This document shows, piece after piece, positions 7,233 through 15,456 of a DNA stretch of 35,945 bases. The notes under the pieces were generated by a model, which was given only the letters and a program-made list of their open reading frames with translations, did no database searches and was not told where the DNA came from. The translations under genes and the position numbers were made by a program. The stretch's first letter is position 1. Every line of letters begins with the position of its first letter. The DNA comes from Promethearchaeia archaeon (GTDB lineage Archaea; Asgardarchaeota; Lokiarchaeia; Sigyniarchaeales; SOKP01): contig JAHQWH010000096.1 of the NCBI GenBank assembly GCA_029856105.1, positions 1 through 35,945 of the forward strand, written 5' to 3'.

Positions 7233-9071
7233 ATGAAAGGTTTTGTTGGAAAACTTTTAGTAGTTAATTTAAGCAGCAAAGAGATTAGTGAAGAATTGAT
7301 TGACGATTCTATCGGAGAGAAATTTCTCGGAGGTGCTGGATACGCGTGTAGATACTTATACGACAAGATTGACAAAGATACTGACCCAATTTCGCCAGAT
7401 AATATATTAATGTTTATGACAGGACTTTTTTGTGGGTCTAATGTTCCTACTAGTGGAAGGTTCGTTGTCTGTTCTAAATCTCCTCTAACAGGAATTTGGG
7501 GCGAATCCAATTGTGGTGGTTTCTTTGGTCCAGAATTAAGAAAAACAGGTTTCGACGGAATTATTATTAAAGGAGCCTCTGAAAACCCTGTCTATTTAGA
7601 AATAAACGAAAGTGGAGCGGAGATTAAAGATGCTTCTAACTTATGGGGGAAGGGAATATTTGATACTTCGAAAATATTAAAGGAAAAATCAGGGTCACAA
7701 CTAACGCGAGTTGCGTGCATAGGACAAGCTGGCGAAAATCTTGTAAAATTCGCGATTATTGGGTCAGAGGAAAAAGCTGCGGGAAGAACAGGTATGGGTG
7801 CCGTAATGGGCTCAAAAAAATTGAAAGCAATAACAGTTAGAGGAGCAAAGAGAAAGTATGAATCTGCTGAACCAGAGGAATTTAAAGAAGCAGTTAAAGC
7901 AGCAACCGATAATCTGATGTCTTCGTTTGCGACACAAATGATGGGAAGTCTTGGTACATCTGGAGTTGTTGATATGTACAATGCATCAGGTGAATTACCA
8001 ATAAAATATTGGACTTTAGGGACATGGGAGGCGGCTTTCAATATTTCAGGAGCTACTGCTTTTGAAAAAGTATTTTCGGGAAGCTTTCCCTGTTTTTCAT
8101 GCCCTATTGGTTGCGCTAAGAGAGCAGTGATTAAAGAGGGTGAATATAAAACTGATAATGAGATTGAAGCAGCTGAATATGAAACCGTGGCAGGATTTGG
8201 TTCTATGCTTTTAAACGATAATCTCGAAGCAATCCAGAAAGCGAATTATTTATGCAACGATTACGGAATAGATACAATTAGCGGCAGTAGTACAATAGCA
8301 TTTATCTATTATCTATTTAATAGCGGAAAAATAAATTCCGATGATATTAATGGATTAGACCCAAAATGGGGCGAGATTACTCCTGCTCTTGAATTAATTA
8401 AAATGATTGCGTTTAGAGATGGCATTGGAGATGTAATGGCTGAAGGTTCAGATAAAGTTGGACAAAAATTTGACATTCCTCAAGATGAGATTGCTACAGT
8501 TTATGGTATGGAAATACCATACCATGATTTGCGGAGAATGTTTGGAATGGTTGTTAGTTATGCCTTGGCAACTCCTCGAGGTCCATGCCATACATCATGT
8601 GATCCCTATTATGTTCTATTAGGAATACCCCTTGACGACTTTGGAATTAAATCAAATGTAGATTGGTATCAAGATGATGCAGCAATGGCAGAATACTGTG
8701 CTCGCATTCAAGATTATCGTGCGATATATAGTTCATTAATAGTGTGTTCGTTTGCTAATCAACCTCCCGCGATGATTCTCGATATGTTAACTAAAGCAGC
8801 AGGATTAAACTTAACTATGGAGGACTTTAAAATATTAGGAGAACGTATATACATGGTTAAGAGATTATTTAACTTAAAGATGGGAATATCTCCGGAGGAC
8901 GATAGATTACCAAAAATTGTATTAAATCCTTTAAATGAAGGAGGTTCAGCAGGAAAAACACCTAATTTTCAGCTATTAAAAGAAACTTATTACGAATATA
9001 GAACATTTGATTCTAAAACTGGTTATCCAAAACAAGATAAACTAGAAAAATTAGGACTAGATAATCTTTAA
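7233..9071 (+). CDS. aor: Tungsten-containing aldehyde:ferredoxin oxidoreductase
   Basis: This 612-residue AOR-family enzyme oxidises aldehydes to carboxylic acids and passes electrons to ferredoxin, using a tungsten bis-pyranopterin and one [4Fe-4S] cluster. The N-terminus GFVGKLLVVNLSS and the segments FLGGAGYACRYLYD and SGRFVVCSKSPLTGIWGESN are typical of AOR domain 1. The cluster ligands are C287, C290 and C294 (CFSCPIGC) plus C505, matching the CxxCxxxC...C arrangement of Pyrococcus AOR almost residue for residue. Length is normal. In peptide-fermenting archaea the enzyme handles aldehydes from 2-keto acids, and it could work with the alcohol dehydrogenase at 3985. The precise substrate class (AOR versus FOR or GOR) is not settled by these motifs. 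Confidence 0.93.
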   Translation: MKGFVGKLLVVNLSSKEISEELIDDSIGEKFLGGAGYACRYLYDKIDKDTDPISPDNILMFMTGLFCGSNVPTSGRFVVCSKSPLTGIWGESNCGGFFGPELRKTGFDGIIIKGASENPVYLEINESGAEIKDASNLWGKGIFDTSKILKEKSGSQLTRVACIGQAGENLVKFAIIGSEEKAAGRTGMGAVMGSKKLKAITVRGAKRKYESAEPEEFKEAVKAATDNLMSSFATQMMGSLGTSGVVDMYNASGELPIKYWTLGTWEAAFNISGATAFEKVFSGSFPCFSCPIGCAKRAVIKEGEYKTDNEIEAAEYETVAGFGSMLLNDNLEAIQKANYLCNDYGIDTISGSSTIAFIYYLFNSGKINSDDINGLDPKWGEITPALELIKMIAFRDGIGDVMAEGSDKVGQKFDIPQDEIATVYGMEIPYHDLRRMFGMVVSYALATPRGPCHTSCDPYYVLLGIPLDDFGIKSNVDWYQDDAAMAEYCARIQDYRAIYSSLIVCSFANQPPAMILDMLTKAAGLNLTMEDFKILGERIYMVKRLFNLKMGISPEDDRLPKIVLNPLNEGGSAGKTPNFQLLKETYYEYRTFDSKTGYPKQDKLEKLGLDNL

Positions 9072-9075
9072 ACAC

Positions 9076-9084
9076 TTTTTTTTT
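9076..9084 (+). terminator. Oligo-T terminator candidate after aor
   Basis: Nine T in a row start about five bases after the aor stop, in the gap between two convergent genes. Confidence 0.4.
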
Positions 9085-9123
9085 ATTATTTTCTAATATC
9101 CATTCTATTCTACAATTATTATG

Positions 9124-9321
9124 TTAAAAGTTAACTATTTTTTTTACTCGTCCAATTTCACCACTCCTCAACCGAACCTTAATCCCATGATGGTGGTTAG
9201 GTGAATTTGTAAGCACATCTTTGACTATGCCCTCGGTTAACTTACCAGATCGCTGATCTTTCTTTAATACGATTAAAACTCGCATGCCTGACTTGATGTC
9301 TGCTCGCTTTGTTCCCTTCAA
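9124..9321 (-). CDS. ywbE: YwbE family protein (DUF2196)
   Basis: The 65-residue protein matches the small YwbE family across its whole length: SGMRVLIVLKKDQRSGKLTEGIVKDVLT, then HHHGIKVRLRSGEIGRVKKI. Its function is not known. The lysine- and arginine-rich, beta-strand-rich make-up would suit nucleic-acid binding, but that is a guess. The frame opens with TTG at 9321; an in-frame stop lies four codons upstream and no ATG is available. The bases around this TTG (TTGAAGGGAAC) are repeated as ATGAAGGGAAC at 9377-9367, in another frame, so the start region may have been rearranged. It is convergent with aor and divergent from hutU. Confidence 0.8.
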   Translation of the reverse strand: MKGTKRADIKSGMRVLIVLKKDQRSGKLTEGIVKDVLTNSPNHHHGIKVRLRSGEIGRVKKIVNF

Positions 9322-9515
9322 TTTAATTGCTCAAGTTATTTGTAGGTCTTTTTTAGTACGAAAATAGTTCCCTTCATTTTATCTTTTGCCTTTATCTCCT
9401 CATTATTGCTAATACTTCAAGAATATTTTATTTTTGTAATATCTTCGAATTTGAATTCCATTTGAAACATTTTTTAGTGGTATGATTCAATAACTTTAAA
9501 AAATATATACAAATT

Positions 9516-11531
9516 ATGGATCCTTCAAAAGCCATGAAAATTAAATTATCAGACGAATTACCTCCAAATCCCGTCTTTAAAGAGGATATCCGAAGGGCGC
9601 CTAATCGTGGTTATGACTTGAATCGTGACGAGACATTAATTGCGTTAAAAAATGCTTTGCGATATATACCTAAAAAATTACACGAAATTCTAGCACCAGA
9701 ATTTTTAAATGAGTTAACCGCGAGTGGAAGAATTTACGGTCATCGGTATCGTCCAGAAGGAGAGATTAAGTCTAAACCTGTTGACGAGTACAAGGGTATT
9801 TTAGAAGCTCGTGCGATACAATTAATGATCGACAATAATTTAGATTATAATGTAGCTCTTTATCCATATGAACTCGTTACGTATGGCGAAAGTGGACAAG
9901 TCTGCCAAAATTGGATGCAGTACCGATTAATCAAAAAATATCTCGAAGTAATAAATGAAGAACAAACCCTTGTGGTTATGTCAGGCCATCCTCTTGGCTT
10001 ATTTCCCAGCAAAAGAGAAGCTCCGAGAGTGATTATGACGAATGGTTTGATGGTTGGTATGTTTGATACGCCAGAAGAGTTCAAACGAGTTTCAGCTTTA
10101 GGTGTGGCAAATTACGGTCAAATGACTGCGGGAGGATGGATGTATATAGGACCTCAAGGGATTGTTCATGGAACTTACATTACGCTGCTAAATGCAGGTC
10201 GGCTTTATTTAAAAATACCTAAAAGTGAAGGACTTAAAGGAGTTCTCTATTTAACTTCTGGATTGGGAGGGATGAGTGGAGCTCAAGCGAAAGCAACCGA
10301 AATTGCAGGTGGTATAGGTGTTATCGCTGAAGTTGACGATTCTCGAATTAAAACTCGCTATGAGCAAGGATGGGTTAGCAAAGTTTCGAGCAATCTTGAA
10401 GAAATTTTTAATTGGGTTGAGGAATATAGAAAAAAGAAAGAACCAATTTCAATTGCATTTCATGGTAATATTGTTGATGTCTGGAAATATGTAATGGATA
10501 ACAACATTAAAGTGGAGCTTGCATCAGACCAAACTTCTTGTCACGCGCCTTATGAGGGCGGATATACTCCCGTTGGATTAAGTTTCGAGGAAGGTAGGGC
10601 GTTATTAAAATCTGATAGAGAGAAATTTGAAAGGTTAGTTGACGAATCTTTAAGGGAACAATATAACCTTATCAAAATGATGGTCAGTAAAGGTACTATA
10701 TTCTGGGACTATGGAAATTCGTTTCTAAAAGCAATTTACGACGCTGGAGCTCATGATATTGCAATTAATGGCGATCCAAAAAATGGTTTCATATTTCCCT
10801 CTTATGTAGAACATATTATGGGTCCAATATGTTTTGATTATGGATATGGACCTTTCCGATGGGTGTGCTTAAGCTTAAAACATTCAGATTTAATAAAAAC
10901 CGATCAAGTTGCAATTTCTTCTATCGATCCTAATCGGAGCTCACAAGATAGAGATAACTGGCATTGGATAAAGAATGCCGAAAAGAACAACTTAGTAGTT
11001 GGTTCTCAAGCTCGTATATTATATGCCGATATGGAAACTCGAGTAAAGATTGCTTTAAAATTCAACGAAATGGTTAAAAATAGAGATATTGGAGCGATTA
11101 TGTTAGGACGGGACCATCACGATGTTTCTGGGACCGATAGTCCCTTTAGAGAGACATCAAATATAAAAGATGGCAGTAATGTTATGTCTGACATGGCTCA
11201 TCACAGTTGGGCCGGTAATATAGCAAGAGGAATGACTATGTGTGTACTATCGAATGGAGGGGGTGTTGGTACGGGGAAAGCAATCAACGGCGGTTTTGGT
11301 CTAGTGTTAGATGGTTCAGAACGAGTAAATAACATAATTCGCTCTGCAATTGAGTGGGATGTAAACTGTGGTGTCGCTAGGAGAGCTTGGGCTAGAAATG
11401 AAAACGCGTTAGCAACAGCTTATGCTTGGAATCTTAAAAATCAAGATAGAGGGCACATCACTTTACCTTTTTTGGTAAAAGATGATTTATTAAATGATGT
11501 TATTAATGTGTATTTAAAAAAGTATAAATAA
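9516..11531 (+). CDS. hutU: Urocanate hydratase, long form
   Basis: This enzyme turns urocanate into imidazolonepropionate, the second step of histidine breakdown, with a tightly bound NAD+. The 671 residues include VTYGESGQVCQNW, TMTAGGWMYIGPQGIVHG-like and GLGGMSGAQAKA segments of the NAD site, ASDQTSCHAPYEGGY, and the C-terminal RDHHDVSGTDSPFRETS and NGGGVGTGKAINGGFGLVLDG. Classical bacterial HutU has about 555 residues. This protein is the ~670-residue type also found in animals (UROC1) and some bacteria, with an extra N-terminal region (ALKNALRYIPKKLHEILAPEF) and an internal insertion. It is first in a hutU-hutH-hutI operon; 28 bases separate it from the hutH ATG. The start is the ATG at 9516. 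Confidence 0.94.
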   Translation: MDPSKAMKIKLSDELPPNPVFKEDIRRAPNRGYDLNRDETLIALKNALRYIPKKLHEILAPEFLNELTASGRIYGHRYRPEGEIKSKPVDEYKGILEARAIQLMIDNNLDYNVALYPYELVTYGESGQVCQNWMQYRLIKKYLEVINEEQTLVVMSGHPLGLFPSKREAPRVIMTNGLMVGMFDTPEEFKRVSALGVANYGQMTAGGWMYIGPQGIVHGTYITLLNAGRLYLKIPKSEGLKGVLYLTSGLGGMSGAQAKATEIAGGIGVIAEVDDSRIKTRYEQGWVSKVSSNLEEIFNWVEEYRKKKEPISIAFHGNIVDVWKYVMDNNIKVELASDQTSCHAPYEGGYTPVGLSFEEGRALLKSDREKFERLVDESLREQYNLIKMMVSKGTIFWDYGNSFLKAIYDAGAHDIAINGDPKNGFIFPSYVEHIMGPICFDYGYGPFRWVCLSLKHSDLIKTDQVAISSIDPNRSSQDRDNWHWIKNAEKNNLVVGSQARILYADMETRVKIALKFNEMVKNRDIGAIMLGRDHHDVSGTDSPFRETSNIKDGSNVMSDMAHHSWAGNIARGMTMCVLSNGGGVGTGKAINGGFGLVLDGSERVNNIIRSAIEWDVNCGVARRAWARNENALATAYAWNLKNQDRGHITLPFLVKDDLLNDVINVYLKKYK

Positions 11532-11559
11532 AGTAAGAGTCCTATTGGGTTTTGTTAAC

Positions 11560-13077
11560 ATGGAAAATGATTTTAAATACGGTCAAGATCACTTGACTGT
11601 TAATTTGGCTCTGAAGATTGTTAGAGGTCAGATTAATGGTGTCCTAACGGAAGAAACCAAAATAAAAATAGAAAAAAACTATAATGTTGTTCAAGATATT
11701 GCAAATGGTGAAGTCTTAGTATACAGCATTAATACGGGATTTGGGTCTTTGTGTACAACTAGAATATCCAAAGAAGAAGTTGGTAAATTACAATCAAATT
11801 TGCTTAAGAGCCATAGCGTAGGCGTTGGTTCACCTATTGGCAAGGAAATTGCAAAATTGATGTTGATTCTTAAAGTCCACGCGTTAAGCATGGGATATTC
11901 TGGGATTTCTTTAAATTTGATTGAAAGAATTCTCTGGCACATCAACAACGATTTTATTCCGTTGGTTCCAGAACAAGGCTCAGTAGGCGCATCCGGAGAC
12001 CTTGCTCCGTTAGCTCATTTATTTTTACCTTTAATTGGTTTAGGTTTTCTGTCAAAAGATGGTAAAAATTATAAACCAGCAATAGAAGTTTTAAACCAAA
12101 ATGGATTAAAACCTCTTGAACTTCATGCAAAAGAAGGTTTGGCGTTAATTAATGGAACACAATTCATTACAGCTCATGGGGTTATTGTCGCTGAAAAGTT
12201 TTTTAGTTGTTTAGAGCAAGCCGATCTAATCGGAGCAATGATGCTTGAAGGGTATTTAGCATCGCCTCAACCTTTCAATGAGAGATTAATTGCTTTACGT
12301 CCTCATGATGGTGCTAAAACTGTTGCTAAAAGAATCAGGAAGTTTTTGAAGAATTCTCAATTTGTAGAATCGCATGCAGATTGTGATCGAGTTCAAGATC
12401 CTTATTCTATTCGATGTATCCCCCAAGTCCATGGAGCCTCAAGAGATGCTTTTTCACATTTAAGCGAGAAGTTGGAATGTGAATTAAATTCAGTTACGGA
12501 CAATCCTATAGTTTTTGATGAAGATACTGCTATCAGCGGTGGAAACTTTCATGGACAACCTCTTGCCTTACCTCTGGATTATATTAGCTTAGCCGCTTCT
12601 GAGCTAGGAAATATCTCAGACCGGCGAACATATCTTCTTTTAGAAGGAAAGTGGGGCCTTCCCCCATATTTAATTCAAGAATCTGGTTTAAATTCCGGTT
12701 TTATGATTACCCAATATTGTTCAGCAGCATTAGCTAGCGAAAACAAAACAATGTGCTTCCCAGCAAGCGCGGATAGTATCCCAACATCAATGGGACAAGA
12801 AGATCATGTCAGTATGGGATCGATTAGCGCTAGAAAAGCGCTTCGAATTATTTTTAATCTTGAAAAAATACTAGCAATAGAACTCTTGTGTGCCGCTCAA
12901 GCGTTTGATTTTAGAAGACCGTTAAAATCTAGCGCAACTTTAGAAGCATGCCATACCTATATTCGTAAAAAAATCCCCCATATTAACGAAGATGTAGTTC
13001 TTTCGGAATACATCGAAATTGCTTTGGAAATTATAAAAAGTGAAGAATTAATTAAAATTGCAAACGAAGTAAAATGA
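11560..13077 (+). CDS. hutH: Histidine ammonia-lyase
   Basis: Histidine ammonia-lyase removes ammonia from L-histidine to give urocanate, the first step of the pathway. The 505-residue product carries GSVGASGDLAPLAH, in which A144-S145-G146 would cyclise into the MIO electrophile. Y55 in YSINTGFG is the conserved active-site tyrosine, and SVTDNPIVF and the QEDHVSMG segment are also present. The length is that of bacterial HAL (about 510), not the longer plant PAL. The frame extends upstream to a TTG at 11545, but I chose the ATG at 11560 (MENDFKYG). The stop overlaps the hutI start by four bases (ATGA), so the two are translationally coupled. Confidence 0.94.
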   Translation: MENDFKYGQDHLTVNLALKIVRGQINGVLTEETKIKIEKNYNVVQDIANGEVLVYSINTGFGSLCTTRISKEEVGKLQSNLLKSHSVGVGSPIGKEIAKLMLILKVHALSMGYSGISLNLIERILWHINNDFIPLVPEQGSVGASGDLAPLAHLFLPLIGLGFLSKDGKNYKPAIEVLNQNGLKPLELHAKEGLALINGTQFITAHGVIVAEKFFSCLEQADLIGAMMLEGYLASPQPFNERLIALRPHDGAKTVAKRIRKFLKNSQFVESHADCDRVQDPYSIRCIPQVHGASRDAFSHLSEKLECELNSVTDNPIVFDEDTAISGGNFHGQPLALPLDYISLAASELGNISDRRTYLLLEGKWGLPPYLIQESGLNSGFMITQYCSAALASENKTMCFPASADSIPTSMGQEDHVSMGSISARKALRIIFNLEKILAIELLCAAQAFDFRRPLKSSATLEACHTYIRKKIPHINEDVVLSEYIEIALEIIKSEELIKIANEVK

Positions 13078-14405
13078 CAGTAAGATCTACTCCATCGCCA
13101 CAAAGAATAAAAAGAAAAGATGTTGATAACAAGGTTCGAACACTCAAATTAGATTTGATTATAATTCACATCAACGAATTAGTAACCATGGATTCTAAAT
13201 ATGGGGTTCCAAGAAGAGGCAAGAACATGGCAGAGTTGGCACCCATTCACGATGGCGCAATAGCAATATCTGGTAATTCTATAGTTTTCGTAGGAACGAC
13301 AAATGAATTATTTTCTAGCTTTTTTCCTAAAGGAGAAACAGTAATAATTGATGCTACAAATCGTTTAGTAACTCCTGGATTTGTTGATCCGCATACTCAT
13401 ATTATCTTCGATGGTTTTAGAGAAAATGAACTTGAAATGAAACTTGCTGGTAAGACCTACCTTGAAATCTTAGAGGCTGGGGGCGGGATATTAAAAACTG
13501 TTGAAGCGACGAGAAAGGCTTCGTTAGAAATCTTAATTCAAAATGGGAAAAAGATTCTTAATAGGATGATGGAATATGGAACGACTACAATGGAAACGAA
13601 ATCTGGATATGGACTCGATGTCGAGAACGAAATTAAGTCGTTATTAGCAGCAAAAGAGTTAAACCTCGTGCATCCCATGGATGTAATATCAACGTTTTTA
13701 GGCGCTCATGCAGTACCGCCAGAATACGAGGGTGAAACAGACGGTTATGTAGAATTAATTATTTCAGAAATGATTCCAAAAGTCGCACAAGAAAAATTAG
13801 CAGAATTTTGCGATGTATTTTGTGAAGAGGGGATTTTTTCAGTTGTTCAAACAAAAAAAATATTAAATGCGGCTATGAAATACGGTCTAAAACCGCAGAT
13901 TCATATCGATGAAATTATCGACACGAATGGGGCATTATTGGCAGCAGAGTTAAACGCTGTGCAGACGGGACATATGTTAAAATCTAACGACGAAGGTTTA
14001 AGAGCAATGAGAAAAGCACAAACAATTGCTACACTATTACCCGGGACGCCTTTTTGTTTAATGATGAGGGACTATGCTCCTGCAAGAAAGATGATCGAAT
14101 ACGGTATTCCAATAGCCCTTGCTACCGACCTTAATCCAAATTGTTGGACAGAATCGATGCAAATCATAATTGCTTTAGCATGCTATCACATGAAACTTTC
14201 ACCAGCTGAAGCTCTAACAGCAGCTACGATTAACGCAGCTTGTGCACTTCAAAAACAAGATCAAATTGGAAGTATAGAAGTAGGTAAGAAGGCAGACTTA
14301 ATAATTTTTGATGTACCGAACCATAATTTTCTTCCTTACCAATTTGGTGTAAATCTAGTTTCAAAAGTTATAAAAAATGGTAAAGTTGAAGTAGATTTTG
14401 ATTAA
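13074..14405 (+). CDS. hutI: Imidazolonepropionase
   Basis: This amidohydrolase opens the imidazolone ring to give N-formimino-L-glutamate, the third step of histidine catabolism. Metal and substrate residues are visible in VTPGFVDPHTHIIFDG, TKSGYGLD, FLGAHAVP, PQIHIDEI, TGHMLKS and ALATDLNPNCWTES. A C-terminal strand pair (GKKADLIIFDVPNH) completes the composite beta-sandwich of the amidohydrolase fold. At 443 residues it is slightly longer than usual because of about 25 extra charged residues before the first strand (LDLIIIHI); an internal start is possible but no ATG fits. It overlaps hutH by four bases and is convergent with ftcD, which uses its product. Confidence 0.94.
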   Translation: MTVRSTPSPQRIKRKDVDNKVRTLKLDLIIIHINELVTMDSKYGVPRRGKNMAELAPIHDGAIAISGNSIVFVGTTNELFSSFFPKGETVIIDATNRLVTPGFVDPHTHIIFDGFRENELEMKLAGKTYLEILEAGGGILKTVEATRKASLEILIQNGKKILNRMMEYGTTTMETKSGYGLDVENEIKSLLAAKELNLVHPMDVISTFLGAHAVPPEYEGETDGYVELIISEMIPKVAQEKLAEFCDVFCEEGIFSVVQTKKILNAAMKYGLKPQIHIDEIIDTNGALLAAELNAVQTGHMLKSNDEGLRAMRKAQTIATLLPGTPFCLMMRDYAPARKMIEYGIPIALATDLNPNCWTESMQIIIALACYHMKLSPAEALTAATINAACALQKQDQIGSIEVGKKADLIIFDVPNHNFLPYQFGVNLVSKVIKNGKVEVDFD

Positions 14406-14419
14406 TTTGTTCTTAAAAT

Positions 14420-15337
14420 TTAGAAATCAAAATAATTCTCTAACAGATGTTTTGGCTCAAGTTTTTTAGGATTTTCAAGTTGTAAATAATAACCTAAAGA
14501 ATTAAGCACAGCACCTAAGGGTAACACGCCGATTAATTCTGTACCAACAATGGGTACACCATATCGAGCGGCTTCAATTCGTACGAGTTCCATCTGACGA
14601 TATAGAGGGGTTTTTTTATAATTAATATTACTAATCCCTACTTGGACGCAATCTCTCGTTTTTAAATCTGTCCCCATTGCTTTAACGTTTACAAGTCCTC
14701 CCGAGCGTAAATGAATTGCTTTTGCTACTTTTTTCGCAACTTTAACGTCTTTAGTCCCAAGGTTGATATTAAAACTAATTAAGGGATATCTTGCTCCCGT
14801 TATTATTGCACCTGCCGTTGGATGAAATTCTGAAGGACCATAATCCGGTTTCCTTTCAGGGTTAGTCTTAATGGTTTCTTTTAATCCTTCATATTCTCCG
14901 ACTCTTATGTTATCAATATTTTTCCTTTCAAGGTTCCTTGCTGAATCTTCGTATAAATATACTGGAACGCCTTCTTTTGCCATTTCTTCAGCAAATTGTT
15001 TTGACAATTCTATGCATTCTTCAATTGTTATATTTTGAGCGGGTATAAACGGAACTACGTCAATTGCTCCTATTCGAGGATGCTGACCTTTGTGTTTATT
15101 CATGTCAATTAGTTCTATCGCTTTTTTAGCTGCGGCAATATTTGCTTTCAACACGGCTTCTGGAGTACCAACAAAAGTAATTACAGCTCGGTTGTAGTCA
15201 GAGTCGTATTGAATGTCTACGATGTTAGTTTCGGGAGTGTTTTTAATTTCTGCTACAATTCGTTCGACTTTATCTCCATCTGTACCTTCGCTATAATTAG
15301 GTACCGACTCAACTATTTTTTTATTTTTAAATGCCAT
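14420..15337 (-). CDS. ftcD: Glutamate formimidoyltransferase
   Basis: This enzyme moves the formimino group of formiminoglutamate onto tetrahydrofolate, giving glutamate and closing the histidine pathway. The 305 residues match the formiminotransferase half of animal FTCD: KIVESVPNYSEG at the start, HKGQHPRIGAIDVVPFIP with the catalytic-region histidine, LYEDSA, GARYPLISFNINL and GVPIVGTELIGVLP. The cyclodeaminase half of the animal protein is missing, and no separate cyclodeaminase is in the window. A strong ribosome site, AAGGAGATA at 15350-15342, precedes the ATG at 15337. It faces hutI with only 14 bases between the two stops, so it is not in the hut operon but clearly belongs to the same pathway. 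Confidence 0.94.
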   Translation of the reverse strand: MAFKNKKIVESVPNYSEGTDGDKVERIVAEIKNTPETNIVDIQYDSDYNRAVITFVGTPEAVLKANIAAAKKAIELIDMNKHKGQHPRIGAIDVVPFIPAQNITIEECIELSKQFAEEMAKEGVPVYLYEDSARNLERKNIDNIRVGEYEGLKETIKTNPERKPDYGPSEFHPTAGAIITGARYPLISFNINLGTKDVKVAKKVAKAIHLRSGGLVNVKAMGTDLKTRDCVQVGISNINYKKTPLYRQMELVRIEAARYGVPIVGTELIGVLPLGAVLNSLGYYLQLENPKKLEPKHLLENYFDF

Positions 15338-15456
15338 AATTATCTCCTTAAAACAACATTAATTCTAATTTTTAATAATATAAATTTATTTACTTAAAAG
15401 TAATTTTAAATTTTTATAGATTGAATTAAATTAGCTTTAGATTCTGCCATATTTGT

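Noticed and set aside
9500..9509. AAAATATATA before hutU as a TATA box
   Set aside because: It is only about seven bases from the ATG, so transcription would start inside the gene. The true hutU promoter was not identified.
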